Source of the DNA: Alligator mississippiensis
Taxonomy: Eukaryota; Chordata; Crocodylia; Alligatoridae
Length of the DNA: 64,000 nt
Assembly: GCF_030867095.1 (NCBI RefSeq)
Contig: NC_081824.1
Coordinates: 349,592,203 to 349,656,202 of the forward strand
Reading direction: 5' to 3'
Of this stretch, positions 1-13,400 are shown piece after piece. The notes beneath the pieces are model-generated. The model was not told the DNA's origin and did no database searches. It saw only the letters and a list, made by a program, of their open reading frames with translations. Numbering within the stretch: position 1 is the stretch's first letter; each line of letters opens with the position of its first letter. The position numbers were made by a program, and so were the translations under genes.

Positions 1-1385
1 TAGTCCCTTTTTAGTAGACTAGCTCACAGGCATCTTCAGATTTCAGTTTTGAATCTATACCATAGTCCATAGAGGCAAGTTTGACTTTTAAATCTGTCCT
101 ACCTTCATTCAGAAAATCACTGTATTTGATTTAAGATGGGTGACTTGAAGTGAGGAGAGGTTTAAAAATATACAGCATTTAATCTGAGCCCCCAAGGTCT
201 GGAATAGACTGCTGCCAGAGGTGGTTCAAGCAAGCCTTCAAGACCAATTTGAATGTTTATCTTGCTGGGATCCTATGACCCCTGCTCACTTACTGCCCCT
301 GGGGCAGGGAGCTGGACTTGAAGATCTTCCAAGGTCCCCTCCAGCCCTAATGTCTATGAAATATATGAAATAATGGCTCATCTTCTATTTGCCACAGATC
401 TTAAATGAGCTGAAAGTTGAATATTATCCTGTTAACAAAAAAGTGCTTGAACTTACTGCTGCAAACCAAGCAAAATTCTTAGTTTTCAACTCAATGTCCA
501 GAGTTCATCCTCCTTTCATAGAATTTCCTTGTGGCCTTCCTGTTCCTTGCAGGCTTTCCAGATAATTATTGGGTAGTTTTTGATTGCCATCGATGCAGTA
601 GTTCTCTGACCGTGGTGTATAGAAGGCTGATATTTCTCAGAGTACTGTCTGGATGTGTAATGTTGAGTTATCTTGATTGCAGTTTCAAAACTGCATTTAA
701 AGGAACCTCACTGTATATTGAATATTTTAAATATTTCCCTCCAGTTAAGCAGTTGCTGTAGTTGACATACACATGTTAAACAATTGTTGAATGTGGGAAG
801 TGATCCACATACAGTGTGTCTGATTATAAATTAACTTTTGCACAAGCACAATTCTTCCTCTTAGAGAGAGCTAACAGGGTATCAGGAGTACTCTGGCTAG
901 AAATAATGTGCTATTTCTGAAATTGTGAAAATCAGTTTCTGCTGATAGACTTGTTCTGGTGTATATAATTTAAGAGGGAGTTCATCTAGATAGATGCATA
1001 ATAGACTTTCGGCAGCAAATTTACTCTGTTTTGACCAAAATGATCCTGTTTAGTGTGCCACTTGTTGCTTTTATAGTCAACAAAAACATTCCCAATATAT
1101 ACTCGGGCAGTGAAGTTTTCTATTTGCTAGGTAGCTTAATTTGCCTATGTATAGGGTATTAGTACTGTGCATAAATAGGAAGTAGGACTTTATAATAGTT
1201 TGGGGTAAGAATAACACAGAATTTAATGAGAAACTGGAGTACGATTGAAAATACGTATCTAAAGTTTAGTCCCTTAGTTGAATACAGATAAACTGAAAAT
1301 CATGTTTAAACTATTTTGGTTAAATATAGGAACATTGTATTTTATGAAAGTTTTGCCATAACACTTCATGTTTCTCGTCTCCTAG
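1..1385 (+). other. RANBP2: RANBP2 intron 1 (3' part)
   Basis: Non-coding sequence before the first recognisable RANBP2 exon. It is AT-rich and holds one CR1 3' tail near its start (listed separately). I see no other structure. Exon 1, which in human encodes the first 24 or so residues, is not in the window, so the gene begins upstream. Confidence 0.8.
185..372 (+). mobile_element. CR1 LINE 3' end fragment
   Basis: The text runs 'gctgccagaggtggttcaag' through 'tcttccaaggtcccctccag' and ends in short tandem 'tctatgaa/atatgaaat' units. This is the sense-strand 3' end of a CR1 non-LTR retrotransposon: the end of the reverse-transcriptase ORF, the short 3' UTR and the terminal 8-mer-like repeats. 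It is strongly 5'-truncated, as CR1 copies normally are, and diverged from the younger copy at 34.5 kb. Confidence 0.75.
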
Positions 1386-1453
1386 AAATCAATTAAAGGA
1401 TTCTTTTTTGCTAAGCTGTATTATGAAGCAAAAGAATATGAACTTGCTAAAAG
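1386..1453 (+). CDS. RANBP2: RANBP2 exon 2
   Basis: Acceptor 'ctcctag' and donor 'gtaaca'; 68 nt, phase 0 in and 2 out. It reads [20 protein letters not shown] and continues the first TPR-like helices. The next intron (479 nt) shows nothing recognisable. Confidence 0.95.
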
Positions 1454-4400
1454 GTAACATACATTAAAAACATTGTTTTTAATTACGGTGATGGCTAATT
1501 ACATATTATTATTATATAGCTATTTATCATATGTACTTTAAATACCAAAACTGTGAATTTCAGGTAGTGTTCAGTGCATCTTACCCTCAATGCAACTTGG
1601 TAGAGCGAGAGAGATTTTAGAGTGAGAGGTGGGGGGGTGGGAGCAGAGAACCTGAAGGAAAGCTGGAACTAGAAAAGTAAAACTATGCTTTGAGGTAGTC
1701 GCAGTTCTACAGCACAGTATACATTTATTGGTTCTTTGTGCTGTCCAAATATTTACTAACAAGTGTTGCATTGGTATATACCAGATAAACGCTGTGTGCT
1801 GCTTTGGAGCTGCAGAGCCAAATGCTGTGGTTTGAACCCTCACTATTCAGCACAAGAATGGGTTAAGTTTTTAGATTTTTTTTTTAAGTAGTGATCAGGA
1901 AACTTTTATTTCTTTTTTTTCTTTCTTTCTAGGTATATATCAACATACCTTAGCGTACAGGAGAGAGATCCAAAAGCTCACAGATTCCTTGGCCAGCTCT
2001 ATGAAGCTGAAGATAACATAGAAAAGGCTGTGGGTTGTTATAAGGTAAGTAATAGGTTATCCTGCATTCTGTTTGAATTATGTAGAATTCAGAAAAGGGG
2101 GTCAGCTTTTTTTTTTCTATTTGCTTTTTGCTATACAAAACAGATAGGAGACAACTGTGCTATAGCTAAGTGAACAATCTGATAAAGCTTCTTCTGTTGT
2201 CAAATGCACAAGATAAAAAATTGGGAAGAAGGATTCCTCTGTTTCTTCCAAACTGTTTTTTGCATAGTAATTACACCAAGGATGAATTAAACAACATTTA
2301 GACAATTGTAACACTATCTGTGTCCAACATCAGTTCTACAACTGATCTTTAAAAAGCTCTACTATTTAACTCTTTCTGCATTGAAAAGTGTTTACCATCT
2401 TTAGGTTCTAAAATTCTTGTGTACCTCCAACCTGATGAGTCTAACTACTAATAAAATATATTATAGAATTAAGACAAATGATAGTTTTTCTGGATGTACG
2501 TGGCTGTAAAACTATCAGAATAAGTATATTCCCCTTCTTTAAGATTTTGCTGCCAACAGATTCAAAATGCATCTTGGTAGAGTACTATTCCCAGGAATTT
2601 CTAAAGGTATCTTTATGGCCCATTTCAAACTTTGCAAGTACATACTGATCATCAGTATTGCTCTTCATATTTAGAATTCATGTTTGTTCTAATTATACTA
2701 TAGATAAATGTTGAAATGTTTCATGCTGTCTGCAAAAATAACAACTCATATCTTGTGTTTGGGAAATAGCGTTCAGTGGAGTTGAACCCAACTCAGAAAG
2801 ACCTTGTACTGAAAATTGCGGAATTATTGTGTAAAAATGATGTTACTGATGGAAGAGGAAAATATTGGGTTGAGAGAGCTGCTAAACATTTCCCTGGAAG
2901 CTCTGCTGTGTACAGATTGAAGGTAAATTAATCCATCTGAGTTTTATCATTAACTTCTCATTTGCATGCTCTTGTTTTTTTTAAACTAGGACAAAGACAA
3001 TTTGATATAGCGATTTCATCTTTTCTAACTTTTTTGGTTTGCTTTTTTGAGTATATTTGTTTTCTTTCTCCCTTGGTTATTGAATCTGCTTATTCTTTGA
3101 CCACTGCAGATCACCAGACTTTGACAGTCTTGTAATAAATATTAACATAAAGTTTACAACTGAGGCGTAGGAACCATTGTTTTGTTGTTTTTCTACAGTG
3201 GTCACCACATTTATTTTACTCTAGGAGTAGGGTTTCTGTGTGCTAAAAAGTTATAGTATCTATACTACCTAATAGGTGGTTTTAAGATTCTTTCCAGAGA
3301 AAGTTAATAGAGAAACTTAAGTCTGATTTCTAGTCCAGAAATCGAATAATACAAGGAGAATCTACTGATCATAGAGGCATTTTTGGTTCTCATGGATAGC
3401 AAGTTAACAGACCTTTATACCGTTTCTGGATTGTTCTTGTCTAGTACTGCTTTTTTCTGATCAGTGTTAATGGCTGATTATCATATTTACAGCTCCATCC
3501 TAGGGTTGGCGTCACAGCTGCTGCCTGTCCTTCTGCACTCCGCCAGCTCCCCCTGCAGCCTCTTTGCGCCCCCCCCCCCTTCTATGCATTGTCTGCTCCC
3601 CCACCTGCCCTTCTCCCTCCCTACCCCTTACTGTTGCTCTGCACTGTCAAGCTCCATCCATGCTGCAGCTGGGGCATTAAGCACAACTTCAGCCTGGCCC
3701 TGTAGCAGCTGTGTGGGCTGCATGCCACTGCTGCAGGGGCTGGGCTGGGGCTGTGCTCATTGGATGTAGCCTGCATGGGGGTAAGAGGGGCAGGGAGCAG
3801 AGGATGGCAGGGGAAAGATTGGAGGGGGAACAGAGAGAAAAGGGGGGCAGGCACAAGCAGGGGGACAGCTGCTTGATCACCTACCCTCCTGCAACAGTGT
3901 GGGGGTGAATTAAAGATTGACCCTTCAATAATTAGATTCAATACATGTAAAATTATGGAAAATTTAAAAATTTGTTATGTATATAATCTAATTAGAGGGG
4001 GTTGTTTTAAATTCAAGGTTGTCATCAATTTGAGCAAATACTACATGGCAGGTCTCAGGTCCTGCACTAGTAACTCTCAGACCTTGCTTATTTCTTTAGC
4101 GTTTCTTGGGAACAGTTGTAAATACTTCAGTAGTCAGACTTCAGAAGTTTTAAATAAAAATTGGTTTGGGGTTTGTTGTTGTTTTTGTTTTTTACAAATA
4201 AGGTAATTGTGTTAAGTATGAACTGCATATCATGAATTCATTGTACATCAACATTTTCTTTTGTGTGGCTCTGAGGGCTTAGCATGCATGTGTATAGTAG
4301 CTCTTTCAGGAAGTGGACTACTGGTTTAATTTTTATTACCTTGAATAAACACTTGAATAAATGTTTTGGTCCTTTAAATACGTTTGTCTTGGATTTGGAT

Positions 4401-7400
4401 GCTCATGAACATAAGATGTGAGACTTCTGTTGCTTTTCAAAATGTAATTGGTATGCTTCGGAAGGGTATCTCCAGAAACAGAGTATGACTTGATCTGTGT
4501 ATAGGTGTATAACTTTCTTCTGCATTGGGAGCAGAATACCTCCTCCCAAAAATGAATATGTGGCCAGATAAGCTGCAGTAAGAGACCTCTAATGGACTTC
4601 TCTGTCAGTAAAACAAAGTTAATTACTGATACAACAGAATTCTGATGTGCTCTTAAACCCATCCCAACACATGTTTAAAGATGCAAAATATCAATTACTT
4701 CTGTTAAGTCGTCTTAATGTTAATTTAATATTTTAAATACATCTGAAAGCCCTCTTCAAACCAGTCCAACTTGTGTGAGCAGTAATAGCAAAGTTAGTTG
4801 CATGGTTAAGTGGCACATAAAATCATAAACATGTTGGTTTTGTTTTTTAATAGGAGCAGTTACTGGATTGTAAAGGTGAGGATGGATGGAATCAGCTTTT
4901 TGACCTGATTCAGTCAGAACTCTATGCAAGACCAGATGATGTCTATGTAAACATCAGGCTAGTTGAACTCTACCGGTCAAATCAGAGACTTGGAGATGCT
5001 GTGGCTCACTGCTGTGAAGCAGAAAAGAAGATAACTTCTCGGTCAAGCTTGGAATGGTGTTCCTGTGTTGTACAGACACTTAAGGTGTGCTTAATTGTAA
5101 TATAGGCTCTTGTGGGGCGTGGGGGGCACAAGGGAAACAGTTTTTAGTCTTCTACACTAAGTTGCATTAGTGTAATTCTTGAATTTTCCAAGGAGGAGGA
5201 GGATCTAACAGAACACCTTTAGTTTTTCATACTTGCTCTGACAGCGTTTCAACATTTTTAAGTTGATTGTGTTTTAAGTAAGCCTCTTGGTTTTGTCTTG
5301 CACAGAAAGCTCAGAACTTCCCTCTCCTATAGAGCTATGTTTTCTCTCTGGACACTAGGATGAAATGTATGTTGATATTGCAGTTAGTAAAATGGAGTAT
5401 GCAGTCAGTGGTAGCTAGTGAGATTTGGAAGTGGAAGTGTTCTAGCCCACCAAGATGATAACTGTACCTTATTTTGTGGTAAATTTTCTCTAGGAATATC
5501 TGGAATCTGTACAAGACTCAGAATCTGATAAAAGTAACTGGAGAACCACCAACAAGGATCTGCTGCTGGCCTATTCCAACCTTGTAGTAATGACACTTTC
5601 TACTAGAGACGTTCAAGAAAGTAGAGAAGTACTTGAAAGGTATTCTCATTGTAACTTCCCGTGCTGAAACACTTCTCAATGCCAAGAGATGTTGTTCTGC
5701 ACTAAGAAATTATCAAGTAGGCTTGTTTCGCTATGCAGGTGGTTTAGGAAAACAACTGATTTAAAAAAAAAAAAACCTGTGCTGGTTACTAAAACCTAGA
5801 TTTCTGTGTCGTGCTACCTTGGTTCTATGTTTCGATATTGTTGAGAACCAGACTTGCATTGTTGTGTGCTTCTTGACCCTTGGGGTGTGAATATTTTTCC
5901 ACTGGCATACCTTACTATCTGGAAGAGCTTCTAGCAACAACAACAAAAAAAGTCAGAGGGTAGGCTCTTATACAGAAATATTTCTGTATAAGAGTAAAAT
6001 GTACCAGAAATATTTCTGTGTGTGAGTAAAGTGTACCAGAAACTAACAAGAGCCTTCAACTCGAGATTCTGTTCTATATAGCTCTCTTTCAGTCCAACAT
6101 ACCGTTTACACTTTGCAAGCAGAATTACTTAACTCTAAAACTAGTATGTAGCTGGCACTAGTTTAAAGAAAATTTTGTTTGTCCTGTAGTTTTGATAGCG
6201 CACTTCACTCTGTGAAACTGTATGTGAATGGGACTGATGAACTGTCTGTGACTTTCATGGAAATGAGAGGTCACTTCTACCTGCATGCTGGAACTCTGCT
6301 ACTGAAAATGGCTGAACACAGCGAGGCCCAGAGGAGAGCTGTTTCTGAACTGGCAGCTTTGTGTTACCTGATTGCTTTTCAAGTAAGTAGTTTTGAATTT
6401 ATTTTTGTTATGCCTACGTTGATGTAGTGTCCTTGCAGTAGTATACTTTTTTCAGGTAAGCAAATGGGGATGTTGTTGTGTCTCCTTAAATCGGAGCTTT
6501 TAAAGAAAATATTTGATAGTCACCTGTCTGGAATGGTAATTTTAGGAAAAATTTTCTTATTGTTGAGGTCTAATGTCTTGAAATAGTAACTTTCTGATTT
6601 TTTTTTTCCCTTTACATTTCTACTAGGTTCCTAAACCAAAGGCAAAACTTATAAAAGGAGACCAAGCCGGACAAGAAATACTAGAAATGCTAGCTTGTGA
6701 TCGACTAAGCCAGTCTGGTAACAAAAATATTAAATGAAACTTCTTAAATTTGTTACTTAGTTTGTAAGAAATATTAAACTGTTCCAAAACATGTGAGAGA
6801 AGAATTTACTCTCCACTTTGAGCATATATGTAGTTACATTTTGATATCCCATGATTAAATTTAAAAGTATCTTTGATCATACAACAGCAATTTATTCCCC
6901 CTTTTTTTTTTTTCTCTGCCATGTGAAAAAATGAGTTAATATGGAAAAATTAGAACATTTTCCTACTACCCTTTCTTCATGCTCCTGAGTGATACCAACT
7001 TTAAAAGTTTTGTACCTTTTTGAATCTTCTTCAACTCTTCCTTTCCTAGTGTCTATAGTGTTGGGTGCTATTAGTTTATAGCCTTGTACCTTTCACCTTT
7101 TTTGCTTTTGGGTTGTTGGCTCTCTGAATGAGATGCTCTTCAGGATTTCCTTCTCTTGCAAGAGGCCATTCCACTCCTATCGTAGCTATTTGTGGAAATA
7201 AAGAATGCTGGCTGTACTGCAGGGATTTTTTTTACATATTTGTTAAACCATCTTTACCAAAGGTTCCATATTCATGTCCAGAGGACTGGATATCTAAATT
7301 CTTTGGCCTGGATGCCTCGCTGCAGAGTATGAAAGGACCTGGGCGTATGAGGTTAAATTCTGGCACAATAGAAGTCAAAGGGAATTTATAGGCAGTAGGA

Positions 7401-10400
7401 ATTTGTCTACGGTCCTCTTTCTTTAACATACTGGGTTACTGCTCTAAGAAATGCTTGCTACTGAATAAAATTCATTTTAAATAAAAAAAAATAATAATTC
7501 ATTGTTTTTGAATTAACAAAGTATCTTGCTTTCTAGGTCACATGTTGCTAAACCTAAGTTATGGCAAGCAAGACTTCTTGAAAGAGATTGTGGAGTCTTT
7601 TGCAAACAAAAGTGGGCAATCTACTTTATTTGATGCACTCTTTGAGAGAGGCATTTCTAGAGAGCGATCTTTCCTTGGCACAGATGATATTGGAAACATC
7701 AGTGTACATCCACCGGAACGCATGGAACTTGCTAGACATGATATTGGTAAGACATGTCACTTTAAGTGTATTTTATGTATCTTAACGTTGTGTTCATGCA
7801 GATGTGTTAACTATAGGTACTTGAACATTGCAGACTACGATTGAGAACAAATTTGCTCCTAAAGTAATTTTAGACTATAATTTACCTTTTGGTTATAAAT
7901 GAATTGAATAAGCCTGAGAACTCAACATTTAGCTATCTATTGTTCATCTACTTTTCTCAGCACCTAATGGAAAATAGGTGAGTCTAACATCTCCAGAAGA
8001 TGAAACCTTTTCTGTTAGACTAGATGGAGATTGTATGTGCAAAAGCTGTAATCTATTAGCAACCTGCATATTTAAGTTAGAGACTGTTAGCTTGACATTT
8101 CAGGTGATAAATGTAGTATTGCATTGGAAGAACTGATCTCTCTGGACAGCCCGCATCCAGATCTATCAAATGGATATTTCAAAGAAGTTGTAATGCCCTT
8201 ACTTCCTGGGCTATTCTTTAGGTGGTAAACATGAAATGGTGAGTATTTCTGCATTAAGCTACTATATTGTGACAGTATAAACCAGGGGTCGGCCACCCCC
8301 AGCACGCATGCCAAGCATGACACACGAGACCATTTTCCTCAGCGTGCGTTGGGGCTGGGGAGGCAGCAGCTGTTTGCAGTTGGCCCCAGATCTGGGTAAC
8401 TCAGGGCTGGGCAAAATATGGCCCGTGGGCTGCATCTGGTCTGCGAGGCCTATCTGGCCCACGGGGTCCCTAAAAAATTTAGAAAATTAATATTTATTTG
8501 TCTTTGGTTCCTGACAAAAATGACAGGAACCAGGGGCAGTAGGAACCAGGGGAATCCTGGTGGGCTCCTGAAACAGCAGGGCCCCCCCGGCCCCGCCCCC
8601 CCACTGGGACCATGTGGCTACACCATGCTCGAATGTGGCTGCACCATGCTGGAACCTCAGTGAAAGGGAGGGAAGGAGCCTGGGGAAAAGCGGCCCTTCC
8701 CCAACCCTGTGGCTGGCGCTCCCTGATGCAGCCACTCGCAGCCCGCTAGGGGCTGTCCTGAGCAGGCACAGGCGGCCCCACGTGGGCTGCGAGTGGCAGC
8801 AGCATAGGGCACCGGGCAGGGGCCAAGGATGTGGCTGCTTTTCCCGTGCTCAGCACCAGCTTGTAACCTGCCCTCACAGCCAGCCTGGGCCCTATGCTGG
8901 CTCTGGACTCGCTTGTCGGGCCTGCGTGCGGCGGCAGCTGCTGCAGCCCTCTGCTTGCTGTGCCGGGCAGTGTTTGCAGCTGCTGCTGCCCACCCGGAGC
9001 TCGCACATCAGGCAGCCAAGAGGCGGCGATGGCAAACACTGCCCAGAGCAGCAAGTTGGGGGGCTGCAGCTGTTGCCACTGCGGCAGAGCCCCAATGGGC
9101 GAGCCCTGTGCCGGCGTGGGGCCTAGGCTGGCAGTGAGGGCAGGTTACAAGCTGGTGCTGAGAGTGGGAAACGTGGCCCCGCCCTGTGCCCCGCACTGCT
9201 GCCACTCGCAGCCCGCATAGGGCTGCCTGTGCCTGCTCAGGACAGCCCCACGCGGGCTGCGAGTGACTGCAGCAAGGAGTGCTGGCCACAGGGCAGGGGC
9301 CACTTTTCCCGGCCTCAGCACCAGCTCGTTCCCTGCCACGGAGCAGGGGCTTGAGACGACATGCTGCCCCCGCCTGTACAGCAGGGCTGGGGGGCACTGG
9401 GAGTGAGCAGGTCCACGGGGCCCACACCAGTGTCCCAGTGCCAGCGCTGGCAGGGCTCAGAGCAGGGCAGCAGGAGTACAGGGGCCCTGGACAGCAGGTG
9501 CTCTGTGGAGCCAGGTCAGCTCCCCCCTGTCCTTGCTGGTGCAGCCCAACCTGGCTCCACAGACCCCTGCCAGACTGCACCCTGCTCTGGGCCCCACTGG
9601 CGCTGGCCCTGAGACATTGGTCCCGAGACATTGGGCCATTGGTCCCAAGATGGTGACCAGGGGTCAGGGCTACCCATGTGGCCCTTAACAGCTTGCCAAA
9701 ACTGGGTAAGTGGCCCTCTGCCTGAAATAATTGCCCACCCCAGGGTAGCTGTTGCCAGCCTGGAGCCCGGGCTGCTCCCAGCCCGCAGCTGAGATACTAG
9801 AAGCCCTGCTGGGAGCCGCAAAGGCTTTGTGGCTATCAGCAGCTACCCAGAGCCGGGGCCAGCTGCAGTTGGGAGGCTACAAACAGCTGATGCCTCCCCG
9901 GTCCTGGCCCTAATGGACGTGGTACCGCACCTGCTGCCTTCCCGGAGCCGGCAGACAGCTGTGGCCAGGGCCAGAGGGCAGCAGTTGTTTGTAGCCTCCT
10001 GGCTGCAGCCAGCCCCAGCTCTGTGTAGCTGCTGACAGCCACGGAGCCTGGGCTGCTCCTGTGGAAGCCCTGCTGCAAGCAGCCCTAGCTCCATGGTTGT
10101 CAGCAGCTACCCAGAACCTGGGCCAGCTGCAAACATCTGCTGCCTCTCTACCCAGGCTCCAGGGAGGCAGCACATACCGGCAGTGCTCCCCGCTGTGCTG
10201 CCCTTGCCACTTCTGCAAAGCAGCATTGGAACCTGGCGTGACAGGACACAGCAGGGGTGCAGAAAGTTGCCTGCTCCAAACTCCCCGCTGCCCTGCCACA
10301 CTTCCCCTGCAGGCGGGGGTAGCAGCAAGGGGCACAACCCTGTGCTGCTGCCCACACTGCTCCTGTGCATAAGGGAAGTGTGGCAGGGCAGCTGGGAGCA

Positions 10401-13400
10401 GGCACCTTCCTGCGCGCACCCCGGCCCCCTCCCCCCCCCCCCCCCCCCCCCCCCCCCTCCCAAGCTGTGCTTTACCATGCCAGGTTCCAGCGCTGCTTCG
10501 CAGAAGTGGCGAGGGGAGCACTGCTGGTATGTGCTTTTTTGGAGGTCTATCCAACTTCAGAAGTAGTTAAGTGATGGACAAATTCCTCAGGTGCCTGGGT
10601 TAAGCGGTCTCTTGCATCTGAAAAACTAAACTACTGTAGCAGCTCCCAAATAATTTTATTTTTTGCTTTTCTTCTCTTTGTTATTTAGGACCATCTTTCT
10701 GTTACCTTGTTCTTGAAGATTTGAGAGGTGTTTACCTAATACTAGCAACAACATTTCTAATATGAAAACTAAAACAATTTTCATACTCACTTTAAGCAAG
10801 GTGTAAGCAAATGAAATTGAGGGTTCAGAGGTTGTTGCGTAACTACCCAGGGCTGCAACATATATGCTCCATTCATGATACCTGATTTATTACCCGAAAC
10901 ACTTTTGCTGAGTCGGTAATCTCAAAATCAGTAACTGTGAGATGGCAAAATCATAGAATCTGTAAAATTTCACTTGGTGAGACACTTTATGGAGTATTTT
11001 ATACTCTCCCATTTCTCCTAATGTGTAATCCCATTGAGAACAATCTTTTAATTTGCTTCTGTGGAAATACAACTTGTTGACCCAAGTTTCCTGATTCCTC
11101 TAACTCGAGCTCACCACAAGTCAAGAAGAGAAGCAAATTCAAAAACAACACCAAAAAGCTGGTTTCAGTGGATAAGCATTTATTTAAATTGTTATGGCTT
11201 CCAAATTGGAATTATGCCTAGTTTTGATTATCTGGTGATTCTGCTGATTTATAAATATTCACCAGTTCTTTATTGCTCTTAGGTGCTGTTCGAATGCACA
11301 ACGGTAGTCTCCAGCACCTTATATGGCTTGGTTTACAGTGGAATTTCATGTCCATTTTACCTGCAATACGCCGGTGGTTAAAACAGCTCTTCCACTTGCC
11401 CCAGGAGACATCAAGACTTGAGACCAACGCTCCAGAATCAATTTGCTTATTGGACCTTGAGGTAGGGAAGCTATTTTTTTTGCTAACACTTATAATACAG
11501 TGTAAGCTTATAGTTTAACATGTACTTGTCTTGCAAAAACAGGTGTTTCTACTTGGGGTGATATTTACTAGCCACTTACAGTTGCAAGAAAAGTTTAATA
11601 CTCAGTACAGTTCACATCAGCCGCAATTTTTGCCTCTACCAGTGAGCAAACAGCTTTGTACTGAAAGACAGAGATCCTGGTGGGAGGCTGTTTATACTCT
11701 TCTTCACAAAAAAGCATTGTAAGTATTTATTTTTGTTTTTTACTAATTCATTTTAAATTGCTTCTGACATGGTAACTTGAATCAGGCAGTTTTAGGTTCT
11801 TGAGCTTTGTTTCATTGCTTTGTCTTGCTCACTTCATGAATTTCCATATTTGACTGATATAAATAAAGATTTCTGGGACAGCCAGGAGAAACTATAAACA
11901 GGGATTTGTATACTTGTTTTACATGTGGCTTGGTGCATATTACAAGAAGTAAAACTTGTTTAATCATTATTGTAGTGTGAAGATGAAGGACAATCTCCAT
12001 AAACAGTTGTGATTAATCAAGTAATATGTAATCTACTTTTCAGACCTGGCACAGCAGCAAAATTGAGGATCCTAGTCCAACATGAAATAAACACTCTGAG
12101 GGCACTGGAGAAACCAGGCCTTCAGCCTGCCTTAATCATACATTGGGCAAGGAGTCTGCAAAAGACAGTAAGTTGACACCACTTAAAGATGCTGCTATTT
12201 CTGAATATATCTGTGCTTTTAGCTTCTCTCATTGCTATTCTAAATTGTGTTAATCTAGTTCTTGGCAAAAATAAACGGGGGATGTAGTAGATGTCCACTT
12301 GATCATGTATTCAAAGATGAAACATCTTTTTCTTTTGCCAACCTATATTCAGTACTTTTTAAAAATTATTTTAGTTGCATTTTTTTTTCTCATATAGGCT
12401 TGCTCAGACTGCCTGAGCTAACCTTAGCAGCAGTAAATGAGCTGGAATAAAAGAGCTTTTTTAGAGCTGTTTCATATCTTAACAATGTTAAATTTTAAGT
12501 AAACTTTTTAAAATTCTGCTTCCTTTCACAGGGCAGTAGTCTAAACTCTTTCTATGACCAAAGGGAATACATTGGCCGAAGTGTTTATTTTTGGAAAAAA
12601 GTTTTACCTATGCTGGAGACTATCAAAAAGAAGAAAAGCATTCCTGAACCTGCTGATCCTCTGTTTAAACACTTCCATAGTGTAGACATCCAGGTACAAA
12701 AATAACTAGGACTATAAAAATGAAGGATGCTAAGTAACCAGGGGCCACTTCTAGTTCCTCATGCAGACAGAGGTTTAATTTTAGATTTGGATTTATTTCC
12801 CGTTTGCAGCCCTGCACCTCAATTACTGCCCTCCAATTTATCAGAAGGTTTCATTTTGTCAGGAATTCATCCTTCTACATAGTTTAAAAATCTCCTTGTA
12901 GCTTCAAGCTGTTGCTTTTCCCTCTTAAGCCACTTTCCTAACTTGTTTAATTGCTTGAGCTTACAGGTTGTTTTTTTTAAGCTTTAGGCCAGGGCTGTGC
13001 AATATGTGTCGAGGGGGTGCACACAGTCTGGCATTCACCTCCCGGGCAGCATGCTCTCATCCGTCTGTCCATGTCTGTGGCCCCCCCCCACCTCCCTCCC
13101 GCCCCGTAGGGAGCACTTTGGGGAGGCTCTGTGGGCAGGCTTTAATTTGAATAATGCTTATAGTTCCCTAAGTAGGACATCTAGATGTCCTCTTCTTCGC
13201 CCCAAGGGCAGATGGCAGTCTAGGCCTGACAGCCAGCCACAGAGACTGCTCTTTGGTTCCCCTGACATAATGTTTCATTGTATTGGGTAAGTGTTTGTCC
13301 TCTGGTTAAGACTATAGTTGTGTAACTGTTTTGTTGTGAGTGTGGCTGACCAGACTAGAGGAGAATGAGTGAAGCTCTGAGGGACCTACACAGGGAAGGA

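Larger units (their letters stand above)
8239..11282 (+). other. RANBP2: RANBP2 intron 9 (3' part), GC-rich repeat nest
   Basis: From about 8283 to 10560 the intron is a 2.3-kb GC-rich block unlike its AT-rich surroundings. It starts with 'aggggtcggccacccccagc', a hAT-like terminus. It is interrupted by a second hAT-like element (8402-9743) and continues to about 10560 with repeated 'cagcagctacccagagc' and 'gctgctgacagccac' type units. Many open frames in this block are by-products of low stop frequency in GC-rich DNA. From 10570 to 11282 I see nothing notable. Confidence 0.6.

Noticed and set aside
8614-10574. Many 60-214 codon open frames on both strands
   Set aside because: They lie in GC-rich transposon-derived DNA with low stop frequency and low-complexity Ala/Pro/Gly/Cys content; no family recognised.
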